The notes beneath the pieces were generated by a model, which worked only from the letters and a program-made list of their open reading frames with translations, ran no database searches and was not told where the DNA came from. Positions 28,001 through 36,357 of a DNA stretch of 64,000 nucleotides are shown piece after piece. The position numbers and the translations under genes are program-made. The stretch is from Bacteroidota bacterium. GTDB taxonomy: Bacteria; Bacteroidota; Bacteroidia; UKL13-3. The DNA lies in NCBI GenBank assembly GCA_013298895.1, contig JAAFJM010000017.1, positions 1-64,000 on the forward strand. Direction: 5' to 3'. The number at the start of each line of letters is the position of its first letter. Positions within the stretch are counted from its first letter, which is position 1.

Positions 28001-31000
28001 CTGTATAAGTAGCAGTAGCACTTGGGTTAGCTGTTGGATTGCTTAAGGTTGTTGAGCTTAATCCTGTTGCTGGACTCCATGAGTATGTTGCTGTTGCATC
28101 GTTTGCCTCACCTATTGCTGCACCGCTAGTGTTAGCTGTACATGTTTTAGTGAATGATGAACCTGCACTTACTGTGATTGCTGAGTTATTTACTGTTACA
28201 GTTACTTGAGCAGTTGCAGTACAACCTGTAGTTGTATTTGTTTTTACAACTGTATAAGTAGTAGTTGAACTTGGATTTGCTGTTGGATTGCTTGCTGTTG
28301 TTGAGCTTAATCCTGTTGCTGGACTCCATGAGTATGTTGCTGTTGCATCGTTTGCCTCACCAATTGCTGCACCGCTAGTATTGGCTGTACAAGTTTTGGT
28401 AAATGGCGAACCTGCACTTACAGTTGGTAATGGATTAACAACTACTGTCATTGTATCTCTACATGAACCATTAGTCCAAATAAAATTATAATTACCAATT
28501 ACACTTAAACCTGTAACAGTTGAAGTTGGACTGCTTGTATTTGTTATAGTTGCTGAAGCAGGATTACCTGTTTGAGCTGACCACGTTCCTGAACCAGAAG
28601 CTGCTAAAGTTGCGGTTGTATTGATACAAACTGATTGATTTGCACCTGCATTTGGTTTTGCAGAAACTACTACATCCATTTCATCAAAACATCCACCTGT
28701 TGAGTATTTGAAAGTATATGTTCCTGTTGATACATTGGTAAAACACACGTTTGCAACTCCTGAAGTGGTTGATCCTAAAGTAGCACCAGTTGGATTTGAA
28801 CCAGAAGCAGTCCAAATTCCTGTATTAGGAGTTGTACCTGTTAAATTTAAACATGAACCACCACAAGCAGTTAAGTTACTACCTGCATTAGGAGTTGTAC
28901 ATGCAAAGAAACCAGCATCTAAAGTTTTATTAAATTCGTTCCAAGTTAAAATTACTTGTTGTGTTTTTAATAAAGCATCAATATCGCTATCATCATTATC
29001 ATCACTTCCAACATTTTGTAAAGTTGGTCCAAAAATTACCCCTGGAGAAGTGAATTCAACTTGGTAATAAATGCCAGGTTGTAAGTTAATAAATTGGTAG
29101 TAACCAACTGAATTAGTTGTTGTACTGTCAATTTTAGTTCCACTTGCATTTAATAAATATACTTTTAAGTTTTGGAAAGGTGTTTCTCCTACATCTTGTA
29201 AACCATTTTTGTTTAAATCGTTCCAAACTGTATCGCCTAATCCTGGTAATGCATATAATCCTAAATCAATTGAATGATCAACATAACCTGTAACACCAGT
29301 AGTGATATTAATAAATGGAATTCCAGCAGGAATTGATCCTAAAGCAGTTGATAAATTTAAAATGCTAAAGTTATTATCATTTATAGTTGGATTAGCACCT
29401 TGACCTGTATTGGTTAAAGTTATTTTATATTTAACTCCATTTGAAGTTAAAGTAGTATCAGTTATATTAAATTGACCAACACCAGCTAAAATTCTATAAT
29501 TGGTATTTGGTAAAATTGTTTGACCGTTTAAAGTAGAGAAATAATAATTTCCATTTGCATCGGTTGTAGCTGTTCCTACTTGTGAACCGTCAGATGTTTT
29601 ATACATGCGCATAACTACACCAGCTATTCCTTTTTCAGCTGGATCTTGAATACCATCAACATCTAAATCTCTCCAAACATAATTACCTACTTCTAAAAAG
29701 TTAATATTATCTGAAGCTATTTCCACATCTCCCATTCCATTGGCTTTTCCAAAACTTGCAATACCCGCATCAGAATAATAGCTTTTACCTTTTATTTGTT
29801 GTCCAGTTAAACTGCTATTTACCCTAACTCCATTAGCCCAAATATCGCCTCCTCTAAATACCGAAGGATCAACCATTCCAATCATAATTTCGCCAGAACC
29901 AGGAATTACAGTTAAACCCCCAGTTGCCATTTCTGTATGGTAACCGCCTACATTATCAAAATCATCGTGATAAAATTCGCCAAAACCAGGACCTTGATTG
30001 TTTCCTGGGGCATAACCAGTTGTTGGACCTGCTTTAGCATTATTTTCCAAAACATAAGCTCCATTCGAATAAAATGCTCTTAATACATCTCCACCTGCAT
30101 CAGTTTGTCCGCCATCATTATAAGCGGCATTATCCCAATTGTAGTTGCCCATTTGATGGCCAATTCTATCCATTAAAGCAATAGTCATAGCTCCATCTAA
30201 ATCGAATTCAATATCAGTTAAAACTGGAGTTGGCCATAAAATTAAATCATTAGCATTAAAAGGAACTGAAATATTATCAGTCCAAGGATACCAACCTGTA
30301 ATTTGTGGCTCACCTGCACTTGGATAACCTTTAGGGTAAGTTAATGGAAAGTTAAAAACATCGCTCCATACATTGGTTGCTAAATCTAACGCTTTAATAG
30401 AAGCAGTTAAGTTTGATTTTGTTCCAGAAGAAGCATCACAAACAATACCTGCATATAATTTATTTTCAAATACTTTAACGGCAAATGGACGGTAAGAACC
30501 ATTAGTACAACCTGGATCAGGCACTGTAAATGAAGTAACATTTGAAGCTGTAGGAATTGTTCCTGTTGCTAAATAATTTGTAATATCAATGGCATAAACT
30601 TTTTTATCATGTAAATTCATAAAATATAAAGTGTTTCCATCGTCAGATAAATCCATTCCACCAATACCTGCTTTACCAACTAAAGCAAAGGCAGTTGCAT
30701 CAGCATTTGGATCTAATCTGTTAGCACCTAAACCTCTGGCAGTATTTGTTCCAATAGTACCCACATTAATTCCAATAGTTGATACATTTAAAAAGTTTGA
30801 AAGAACAGGAGATGCAGGATTGCTATAATCAACTGTGTAAATACCACCTAAACCTAATGGACCTAAACCCACATGGCGTTTTAAAAATGCAGCACTAAAT
30901 AATCTCTTTTTGTATTTATTCCAAGCATGTGCCCAAACGCTACCTACTTGTGCTGATGTTGCAATGGTTGTTACATCTCTATCAGTGTAATTATTATAAG

Positions 31001-31913
31001 CATGTTGAATAATGGCTTTAGTTGTACCAGCACTTCCACCTCCCAAAGGATTACCATTGGTATATAAATTAGAAAAAACTGGCGGAGCAGCTTGAGAGTA
31101 ACTCAATGGATTAACACCACCGCAATCAATATTACAAGCAGCAGCATTAACAAAACGTACATTACTTGCATTACCAGATAAAGAAGGACCAGCATAACCT
31201 TGAACTAAACCTGGCCAATTTGTAAATTCTAAACGTACAGGATAATTTGCTGGTAAAATTGCATTGCTATTAGCAGTGCTAAAAGCGTATTTACCATCAT
31301 CATCAGAGGTAGCAGTGTATAAAGTTCCATTTTTGTCAAAAGCTTTAATAGTAACATTTGGAATCCCTTTTATTTCTCCAGCATCATGTACACCGTTTGC
31401 ATTGTTGTCAAAGTATGTCATACCACCTAAATTAGTTCCAGTACATGACATTGGTGCACATGCAACTGGAGCATTAACACTCACTGTACCCGAAGTTGCA
31501 GAAGCACCATTACTTAAAACAGCTACTAATGAATGTGGATTGCCATCGGCATTAATTTCGAAAGCAACAACTTGTGGCGAAACTATAGGGCCAGCTACTG
31601 CTGATCCGCTTCCTGGATCATAATTAGATTGTGGTTTAATAATTCTAGTAGAAGTTCCGTCTAAAGTTACAGTAATAGTATTACCGTTACTTGCCCCTGT
31701 CCAACCCACTTGAACTGTAATAGTTGTTTTGCTAGCACCACTGTAATAGTAGCAACCGCTAGCAGATGCATTTTGAATAGTTACCGTTTGCGCTTTAATT
31801 CCTAAAACAGCAAAAACAAGCATCAAACTTAAAATGGTGGATTTTAATTTGGTGCTTGTATTATAAAAGTTTAACCTTAAACCTTTATTGATTGTGTTAA
31901 ATGTATTTTTCAT
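22083..31913 (-). CDS. giant T9SS-secreted surface protein with SdrD_B, repeat and PKD domains
   Basis: The 3276-residue protein starts with a long N-terminal signal region (LSLMLVFAVLGIKAQ). Four SdrD_B-like domains are visible near residues 160, 740, 890 and 1618 (VGNYVWRDLDVDGIQD, LGDTVWNDLNKNGLQD). Residues 1160-1500 hold four 83-residue copies of a SAGSPFTKTCTANTSGA module. From about 1800 on there are many copies of a 60-residue VSPAGGVITWNTGN module and two copies of a roughly 230-residue domain (YTICAGQPI to CNESWAFDNF). PKD-like domains follow. The end (LYPNPNYGTFKIDL to KQFVKIIE) is a type A T9SS sorting domain, so the protein should be exported and attached to the surface. Its role is probably adhesive or structural, inferred from architecture only. 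Confidence 0.9.
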   Translation of the reverse strand: MKNTFNTINKGLRLNFYNTSTKLKSTILSLMLVFAVLGIKAQTVTIQNASASGCYYYSGASKTTITVQVGWTGASNGNTITVTLDGTSTRIIKPQSNYDPGSGSAVAGPIVSPQVVAFEINADGNPHSLVAVLSNGASATSGTVSVNAPVACAPMSCTGTNLGGMTYFDNNANGVHDAGEIKGIPNVTIKAFDKNGTLYTATSDDDGKYAFSTANSNAILPANYPVRLEFTNWPGLVQGYAGPSLSGNASNVRFVNAAACNIDCGGVNPLSYSQAAPPVFSNLYTNGNPLGGGSAGTTKAIIQHAYNNYTDRDVTTIATSAQVGSVWAHAWNKYKKRLFSAAFLKRHVGLGPLGLGGIYTVDYSNPASPVLSNFLNVSTIGINVGTIGTNTARGLGANRLDPNADATAFALVGKAGIGGMDLSDDGNTLYFMNLHDKKVYAIDITNYLATGTIPTASNVTSFTVPDPGCTNGSYRPFAVKVFENKLYAGIVCDASSGTKSNLTASIKALDLATNVWSDVFNFPLTYPKGYPSAGEPQITGWYPWTDNISVPFNANDLILWPTPVLTDIEFDLDGAMTIALMDRIGHQMGNYNWDNAAYNDGGQTDAGGDVLRAFYSNGAYVLENNAKAGPTTGYAPGNNQGPGFGEFYHDDFDNVGGYHTEMATGGLTVIPGSGEIMIGMVDPSVFRGGDIWANGVRVNSSLTGQQIKGKSYYSDAGIASFGKANGMGDVEIASDNINFLEVGNYVWRDLDVDGIQDPAEKGIAGVVMRMYKTSDGSQVGTATTDANGNYYFSTLNGQTILPNTNYRILAGVGQFNITDTTLTSNGVKYKITLTNTGQGANPTINDNNFSILNLSTALGSIPAGIPFINITTGVTGYVDHSIDLGLYALPGLGDTVWNDLNKNGLQDVGETPFQNLKVYLLNASGTKIDSTTTNSVGYYQFINLQPGIYYQVEFTSPGVIFGPTLQNVGSDDNDDSDIDALLKTQQVILTWNEFNKTLDAGFFACTTPNAGSNLTACGGSCLNLTGTTPNTGIWTASGSNPTGATLGSTTSGVANVCFTNVSTGTYTFKYSTGGCFDEMDVVVSAKPNAGANQSVCINTTATLAASGSGTWSAQTGNPASATITNTSSPTSTVTGLSVIGNYNFIWTNGSCRDTMTVVVNPLPTVSAGSPFTKTCTANTSGAAIGEANDATATYSWSPATGLSSTTASNPTANPSSTTTYTVVKTNTTTGCTATAQVTVTVNNSAITVSAGSSFTKTCTANTSGAAIGEANDATATYSWSPATGLSSTTLSNPTANPSATATYTVVKTNTTTGCTTTAQVTVTVNNSAITVSAGSPFTKTCTANTSGATIGEANVATATYSWSPATGLSSTTVSNPTANPSATTTYTVVKTNTTTGCTATAQVTVTVNNSAITVSAGSPFTKTCTANTSGATIGEANDATATYSWSPATGLSSTTVSNPTANPSATTTYTVVKTNTATGCTATAQVTVTVNTTLPIVSAGSLVCVGSNMTLSPTTGGTWSSSSNSIATVNNAGLVLGVNAGNVTFTFTNNSNGCSATTTSVAVNANTSSTTTANICLTDMPYVWNGNTYNTAGTYLVNLTNSKGCDSAATLVLNVINATVGNYVWSDLNNNGIQDEPASAGLNGVTVELWNATTNTIVASTVTVNDGSGNPGYYSFNICTNGNYKVKFPTSNNGNGLTIQTPTAGTDGNNDADAATGFSPVFTINTNGTGVAINNPTIDAGYFVCVKPNAGVDQVVCAASCTNLVGTNLSNGTWTALASNPAGATLGTTTAGIANVCFTTPLNCSFKFIYTVSGGCSDTMMVTVNPLPVQPTCSPITKCIGLNATNAVLAAVTPAGGIITWNTGNAATATGYTYTITNSCGSASCSSSITRVNITPITGSIITICTGVDATAAVLAGVTPSGGTITWNTGNATTATGYTYTVTSGCGAQNFTSVITRTPLPTTPTCAPVTVCVGYNATSDVNAAVSPAGGVVTWNTGNATTATSYTYTVSNSCGSASCTNTITRNNPNVAHTAAVTVCAGVDATSAVLPFVSPAGGTITWNTGNASTATSYTYTVPCVCGTQSSTSAITRTALPSVPTCGVVSITEGVNATAAVMAAVSPAGGVITWNTGNATSATSYTYTVSNSCGSASCACTITRTPLCVKPTFSSTVPSYTICAGQPITINVTNAGTLSGSGSSLSLYANNFNSSIGSNWTFPATSPANVPSILSYNGENMLGALQGQKAEFNIAGLPSHNSVKIDFDLYIFDTWDGNDIWVGEDKWKMDVDNTNIINTTFSNFNYRTQAYPGNIPAINPNGSGSIANNLPAICNLGGGAFTSKYHISKTIPHTANALKVVLEGLGLEELCNESWAFDNFNIEYSTTGVTSNVIWTNPPVSSNTISNNASITVSPSSSTYYVADMNGCKDTVRVTVIPTPVTPVCGTVTLCQGLDATSAVLAVVSPAGGVITWNTSSATTATSYTYTVSNSNCTANTNGTINRLSLPATPTCAPVTIGTGVNATAAVMAAVSPAGGVITWNTGNASTATSYTYTVSNSCGTATCACTITRTVDCVKPTFSSTIPSYTICAGQPININVTNATSTVGAVGSFNAAYSNNFNTSVDGNWTFPATSPANVPSILSYNGESMLGALQGQKAEFNMAGLPAHDSIKVDFDLYLFDTWDGNDTWVGIDRWKMDVDNNSVINTTFSNFSYRTQAYPGNIPAVNPNGTGSIANNLPARCNLGGGAFTSKYHISRTVAHSAASIKVVLEGLGLEELCNESWAFDNFSLQYSGSGSVTTNVTWTNPPVSANTISSSTSITVNPTTSTYYVANMNGCKDTVRVTVLPNPTAPNTAPLIVCNGLDATAAILLATSPQGGVITFNTGNGATATSYTYTITNANNCSASSTNTITRTNSTIAIACAPLTLAAGIDATAAVTAAVSPAGGVIIWNTGNPSTATSYTYSLVACGCGGSSCSNIITRTGISTGTGNASFNTLVSGNCNNYITTTNTSTGTGNTYLWNFGDGSTSNEVSPSHYYIDGGVKTITLTVTNGSSVTTASNDVNISANTGMNGRVGMTVAISPSTTQVLLGNSFAFTPTYTNNSNNSPGLYCAGTPNWTFGDGTSSTGTVIFSKSYAAAGSYTARIIQQTTNTGCFSEVSKVITVTPNPLFAVNNNTPISYKNNYTLNEKNNSLTNVKVATVAIDLYPNPNYGTFKIDLTNTNINNADVIIYDIFGKEVYRNNFNVSNSNIIDIANLDIATGNYNLVISSNGETKARKQFVKIIE
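27430..28435 (-). repeat. four 249-bp in-frame DNA repeats inside the giant gene
   Basis: The string gctggactccatgagtatgttgctgttg begins at 27571, 27820, 28069 and 28318, an exact 249-bp period (83 codons). The copies differ by only a few bases each, so recombination between them could change the protein length in steps of 83 residues. Confidence 0.9.
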
Positions 31914-31921
31914 TGTTTTAA

Positions 31922-32302
31922 CTAGTTACAGTCGTAGATTGAGAAATAAAGAATTGAATCTGTTTGATTAATTCCAAAAACGACCATACAAGGACCATTG
32001 ATAGAATTTAGGTAGTAACCTATTAATTGAGTTCCACGTTGAAAGTCAGGAGGACCTAATAATGAAATAATCTCCGTTCTGTTTGTAAAAACAGTTGGAG
32101 TAGTTGAATTAGTGTGGTTACCAGATTTAGTTACAATTAAATGCTTTAATTGACCAAAAGTTACGGTTCTGTCTGAACCTGCAGTAGTTTTAAATTGCTG
32201 GCTTAACGCCTGCTCTTGACTAGTTAAAGTCATGGATGTTTGTCCGAAACTTGCTAATGAAGCAGTGAGGAACAAAAAGAAGAAAAATTGTTTGGCTTTC
32301 AT
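31922..32302 (-). CDS. small secreted protein encoded before the giant surface protein
   Basis: The 126-residue product has a signal peptide (MKAKQFFFFLFLTASLASFGQ). The C-terminal half, EIISLLGPPDFQRGTQLIGYYLNSINGPCMVVFGI, resembles the pattern of small SmpA/BamE-like folds, but this is only a resemblance. It lies 8 bp upstream of the giant gene on the same strand, so the two are probably co-transcribed and it may act in the same surface structure. Its family is not recognised. Confidence 0.65.
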   Translation of the reverse strand: MKAKQFFFFLFLTASLASFGQTSMTLTSQEQALSQQFKTTAGSDRTVTFGQLKHLIVTKSGNHTNSTTPTVFTNRTEIISLLGPPDFQRGTQLIGYYLNSINGPCMVVFGINQTDSILYFSIYDCN

Positions 32303-32420
32303 TTGTTTTTTGTTTTTTGTTTGTTTGTTTGTTTTTGGTTTGTTTTTGGTTTGTTTTTAGTTTTATTTTCTTTTGCGATTACAAACAAAAAACCATTAAA
32401 TTAAACATATGGAATTCAGC
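32303..32420 (-). repeat. TTTG/TTTTTGG simple-repeat leader upstream of the secreted-protein operon
   Basis: The + strand reads ttgttttttgttttttgtttgtttgtttgtttttggtttgtttttgg, i.e. an A/C-rich leader of (caaa)n type on the coding strand just before the ATG at 32302. It could form an unstructured 5' UTR or a slippage-prone tract. No gene is seen in the spacer 32303-32609. Confidence 0.6.
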
Positions 32421-32508
32421 ATTTTAAATAAATATGCCATAAAAACAAATCCCAATTTGAAACAATCAATTTCCAAATTGAACTAATTAACATTTTGAGG
32501 AAAACAAA

Positions 32509-32544
32509 AAAAGCCAACTTAACTTTAATGTTAAATTGGCTTTT
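32509..32544 (-). terminator. terminator after the propeller-like gene
   Basis: A 15-bp stem with one mismatch, aaaagccaacttaac / gttaaattggctttt, with a 6-nt loop and flanking A/T runs, lies about 65 bp past the stop at 32610. Confidence 0.7.
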
Positions 32545-32609
32545 GTAAAATAGTAAGAAATGGTTTAGTTGCGAGTTCTAATTGGTATTGAAAATATTTT
32601 AAATTATAC

Positions 32610-33548
32610 CTAAAACCCTATTGAAGCATGCGGGTTTTCAATTTTTATTAATTTAAAGTTACTAATATTGGCATCCCATTTAAAGTAATATTCAGTTTCT
32701 TGTCTATCAGTTGGTGCTGTTAAGTTCCAATTAAACTCTACACCATACACAATTAACTCGCCTTTATCAGTTACTTTAAATTTGCGGCATTTATCATCAC
32801 CTCTTGGACCAATATTTTCAATGGAAAGTGCCATTCTTTTTTTATTGGTAAATTTGCCCAATGAATCTAAAACTACTCCCATTACGTTAGAGTTTCGTGC
32901 ACTTCCATAAATTAAAATATTACTATTCTTAATTTTAATTACACTTATACCAAATGCATCGGTATTAATTATCGAATCAATTATTACAGGAACTTTAAGT
33001 TTGGTATCAATGGCATAAATTACACCTTTTTCTTCTTTTCTGTTGCTATTGTAAACGGTAGTAACATATAAAATTTTAGAAGTACAATCGTAATAAATGC
33101 CTAACAAACCAAATGAATTACCTTTAACAGGTAATTTGTTTGAAGGCAAAACTATATATGGTTTCATTTCACCCGTAATGGCATTGGTTTTTAAAATAGT
33201 ATTCTGGTCTTTCTTTGGATTTTCTAAAGTATTAATAGTAGGAACGGGAATAACAAATATTTCAGCCTTTTCATTAATAGTAAATCCACCTAAATATCCG
33301 AATTTTTTCCAAGTTGGTTGTTGGTAGAAATATGGATTTTTTTTTGTTAATGAAGTAGAATCGTTATTAATAAAAATTAATCCTTTATGGAATCTATCAC
33401 TGGTTGTAATTAAAAAATTTTTAGGATCTATTTTAGTTTTTTCAATGTAAGTAGGATTTTTTTTACATACAGGTAATCCAACTAACTGCGCCTTTAAATT
33501 ATTTAAAATTAAAAAAACTATGGCTATAATTAAAATATATATCTTCAT
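32610..33548 (-). CDS. secreted protein of unknown function, propeller-like
   Basis: The 312-residue product has a signal peptide (MKIYILIIAIVFLILNNLKAQ). The sequence alternates short strands in the way of beta-propeller blades (KFGYLGGFTINEKAEIFVIPVP, SFGLLGIYYDCTSKILYVTTVYN, GVIYAIDTKLKVPVIIDSI, DDKCRKFKVTDKGELIVYGVEF). No named family is recognised. It is the last gene of a tight three-gene operon, 4 nt after the amine-oxidase-like gene, so it probably acts with that protein in the periplasm or at the surface. Confidence 0.6.
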   Translation of the reverse strand: MKIYILIIAIVFLILNNLKAQLVGLPVCKKNPTYIEKTKIDPKNFLITTSDRFHKGLIFINNDSTSLTKKNPYFYQQPTWKKFGYLGGFTINEKAEIFVIPVPTINTLENPKKDQNTILKTNAITGEMKPYIVLPSNKLPVKGNSFGLLGIYYDCTSKILYVTTVYNSNRKEEKGVIYAIDTKLKVPVIIDSIINTDAFGISVIKIKNSNILIYGSARNSNVMGVVLDSLGKFTNKKRMALSIENIGPRGDDKCRKFKVTDKGELIVYGVEFNWNLTAPTDRQETEYYFKWDANISNFKLIKIENPHASIGF

Positions 33549-33552
33549 ATCG

Positions 33553-35283
33553 TTATTTTTTTAAGGGAACAAATAAAGGGCCGCCAATACAAGGATAAAT
33601 AGTAGTTTTATAAGTTCCATTTACTAATTTGGCAGTTGCCCAGCAATTTTCTTTACCTAGTGTATCATCGTTTTTTAGTTGTGGTACGTACCAAACAATT
33701 AAACTTTTTTTAGAAATATCTTCCGGAATTGGCTCAATAAACTTTTCAGGACCTTGCTTATAATCAACATTGCAACAAGGGCCAATGGTATTTAAATCGT
33801 TTTCACCTTCCTCTTTGTTTATATGGTTTAAGGTTACATAAACATAGGCATTATCGCTTATTTTTTTTTCATTCAATTGCCCCATATTTGGAATAATATA
33901 ATATCCATTATTGGTGGAGTCATTTATTTTAAATCTCTCTTGTTTTTTAGGAGACGATGCAAAATCACAAAGTTGCCATTTTTCTTTTTTCCATTGTGTC
34001 CATTTATTTTCCTTCATTTCGTAAAACGAATTATTGTTTCCTGCAAATGCAATTCTAAAAACGGGCCTGTACATTCCATCATTTCCACAACCTCTGCCTA
34101 TACTCCCTCCTGCTACTCTAAAACTACCATCGTTATAAAATTCGTAACGTTGTATATAACTGTAATTACATGGCTTTGGCCAATTTTGACTATAAAATTT
34201 TTGTTCTAAAACAAAACCTTTGGTTAACCCATTAATTATTAAATCGCTAATAACAGGTGGTTCAATAGCTAAAACAGCACTTTCACTAAACTCAGGACAA
34301 CCAATTGCATCGCTATATCCAAAACCATCTGTATTGCTGTAAACTACATGCATATCTACCAATTTTGCACTTGTTAAAATTCGGTTATCGTTAAACTTTA
34401 CATCGCTTATTCTTAAACCATCGCTACTGGTTAAACTGTATTTTAAACTCCAACTGTTTCGTTCTATTACATTTTCTTGTAAACAAAAGCATTTTGTAAT
34501 AAAATCGTTTTGTAATTTACGTTCAGTAACCATTTCTTTTGGAATGGTATCGCGCCCTAAATTTGTCCATCTAATACCTATTAAATTTAATTCAGTTAAG
34601 TCTACTATGCACCACAACGCTTTTTGATTTTGAACAAACGTAGGTGCTACACACAAATGCCTAGATCTTTCGCATTTTGAATAATTTAAAGCGGTTTGCG
34701 TTGCCGCCATCACAAAATCTTTGTTTTCTGGCTTTATACCAAGTGCATCTTTAACCTCATTTGATAATGTTGCAATATGAACAGCCAAATCGCGCAAATG
34801 CAAGGGCAAATCGGGTTGTGCATCTGGAAAATGATTTACACTCATTACCTTTTTTTCTGAAATGTTTACATAAGCAATGGTGGTTAAGTTATAGGCATAA
34901 TTATACATTTCAACCCTAAAACAATTGCCGTTATTACACTCATTTAAGTTATTTCCATTTTGGTTGCTAGGTAATAAAGGGTATAATCCAAATATTTCGG
35001 AAAGAGTTGGTTCATTTTGTTTACCATCAATAAAGTATTGTTTAAAAACAACATTTTCTAAAGCAATTTTTTGAATGATATTAATGGTATCTGAATTTGA
35101 AGGAAACAACAAAACAGGGTTTTTCGATTTTGTAACTGAATCAATTTTACTTAAGCGTATTTTTATAATGCTATCATCAGCATGGTTGTTTTTTGTGAGT
35201 AGTTTTGAATCGTAATTATTTTGACTTTTCACAATGCTTATAGTAAAAATAATTTCAAAAATGAGGAAGCATATTTTTTTCAT
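33553..35283 (-). CDS. secreted copper-amine-oxidase-like protein with an N-Y-S-Y motif, copper ligands not evident
   Basis: The 576-residue product has a signal peptide (MKKICFLIFEIIFTISIVKSQ). The middle region looks like the catalytic beta-sandwich of copper amine oxidases: DGLRISDVKFNDNRILTSAKLVDMHVVYS, then PCNYSYIQRYEFYNDGSF (Asn373-Tyr374-Ser375-Tyr376), which aligns by eye with the TxxNY[DE]Y cofactor site and its FYQDG continuation. The expected Thr and acidic residue are absent. The HxH copper pair that follows in true enzymes appears replaced by MYRP (404-407). The protein is cysteine-rich. It sits 6 nt after a MauG-like gene. It could be a degenerate binding protein or an enzyme with another cofactor. 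The family match is from memory, not a search. Confidence 0.5.
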   Translation of the reverse strand: MKKICFLIFEIIFTISIVKSQNNYDSKLLTKNNHADDSIIKIRLSKIDSVTKSKNPVLLFPSNSDTINIIQKIALENVVFKQYFIDGKQNEPTLSEIFGLYPLLPSNQNGNNLNECNNGNCFRVEMYNYAYNLTTIAYVNISEKKVMSVNHFPDAQPDLPLHLRDLAVHIATLSNEVKDALGIKPENKDFVMAATQTALNYSKCERSRHLCVAPTFVQNQKALWCIVDLTELNLIGIRWTNLGRDTIPKEMVTERKLQNDFITKCFCLQENVIERNSWSLKYSLTSSDGLRISDVKFNDNRILTSAKLVDMHVVYSNTDGFGYSDAIGCPEFSESAVLAIEPPVISDLIINGLTKGFVLEQKFYSQNWPKPCNYSYIQRYEFYNDGSFRVAGGSIGRGCGNDGMYRPVFRIAFAGNNNSFYEMKENKWTQWKKEKWQLCDFASSPKKQERFKINDSTNNGYYIIPNMGQLNEKKISDNAYVYVTLNHINKEEGENDLNTIGPCCNVDYKQGPEKFIEPIPEDISKKSLIVWYVPQLKNDDTLGKENCWATAKLVNGTYKTTIYPCIGGPLFVPLKK

Positions 35284-35289
35284 TTTACT

Positions 35290-36294
35290 TTAGTTTATAT
35301 TTTTAAAAAAAGGATTAGTTAAATAACTGGTATCGGTTAAAGTATTTAAAAAACTAATTAATTGTTTTATTTCAGTTTGGTTTACTTTAAATGGTTTTAA
35401 TCTTTGGTCTATATTGGTGTTTTTATTAATTAAATGCTTTCCACCTTTACTAAATATTTCTATAACTTCTTTTAAATTAGTTACACTTCCATTGTGAAAA
35501 TAAGGGCCAGTAATAGCAACATTGCGCAACGAGGGAATTCTGAATTTTCCTTTATCGTTAATGTTTTTAGTTACCTCGTATAATCCTAAATCATTATTAT
35601 CAATACCAACATTTGCAAAATATAACTCACTTTTATTTTCAATGGGTTTGTTAAAATCAATTCCATTGTGACACGAACTACAATTTAATTTCTTTGAAAA
35701 AAACAATTTTTTCCCAGCCAATTCATCTTTGTTCAATTGGTTATTATTAAGCAGATAATTGTCGTACTTCGATTGTCGAGCATTAAGTTTACCTACATAA
35801 CTACTCAAATATTTTATTACATCGTTCCAGCTTAATTGTGTTTTATTAAAATTATGAAGTAAAACTGCATACTTTTTATCGGACGAAATTACATTTAATA
35901 CATTCATATTATTGCTATCCATACCCAACTCTATAGGATGTTTTTTAAAAAGTGGCCCTACAACTTGATTTTCTAAAGTTTTAATTTTAGGGTCAGCCCA
36001 ATTCAACGATAAATAATTATTTAAATTTAAAATAGATGGGGTATTATACTTTAATAAATCAGCATCAATATTCATTGTTCGCCTGTATCCATCGGTATAA
36101 GCAAATTGGGGCGCATGGCAACTTGCACACGATTTTGTTTCATTCTTTGATAATCGTTTATCAAAAAATAACAAATGGCCTATTTGGCTTGAAATGTTTT
36201 CAATTTCTTCTGTATCCTCATTTTTTAATGATGGAATTGAAAAAGATGAAAGCAATAGCAAACCAAATAATATAATAACTACTACTATTTTCAA
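35290..36294 (-). CDS. di-haem cytochrome c peroxidase / MauG family protein
   Basis: The 334-residue product starts with a membrane or signal segment (MKIVVVIILFGLLLLSSFS). It carries two haem c sites, CASCH (56-60) and CSSCH (205-209), with the family patterns GHLLFFDKRLS, TPSILN and FRIPSLRNVAITGPYFHNGSV, the last holding a tyrosine (265). Family members reduce hydrogen peroxide or, as MauG, oxidise a partner protein to build a protein-derived cofactor. It is the first gene of a tight operon with the amine-oxidase-like and propeller-like proteins, which makes a maturation role for one of them worth testing. Confidence 0.88.
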   Translation of the reverse strand: MKIVVVIILFGLLLLSSFSIPSLKNEDTEEIENISSQIGHLLFFDKRLSKNETKSCASCHAPQFAYTDGYRRTMNIDADLLKYNTPSILNLNNYLSLNWADPKIKTLENQVVGPLFKKHPIELGMDSNNMNVLNVISSDKKYAVLLHNFNKTQLSWNDVIKYLSSYVGKLNARQSKYDNYLLNNNQLNKDELAGKKLFFSKKLNCSSCHNGIDFNKPIENKSELYFANVGIDNNDLGLYEVTKNINDKGKFRIPSLRNVAITGPYFHNGSVTNLKEVIEIFSKGGKHLINKNTNIDQRLKPFKVNQTEIKQLISFLNTLTDTSYLTNPFFKNIN

Positions 36295-36357
36295 TATTTA
36301 ATTTTCAAGCAATATTTATATTTAATTGATAATAATTTTAACCATTTATAAACAAAA

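Noticed and set aside
22083-31913. Numerous + strand ORFs opposite the giant gene (for example 26482-26691, 27214-27462, 28708-29067)
   Set aside because: They are shadows of the repetitive Thr/Ala/Val-rich coding strand and have no starts or signals of their own.
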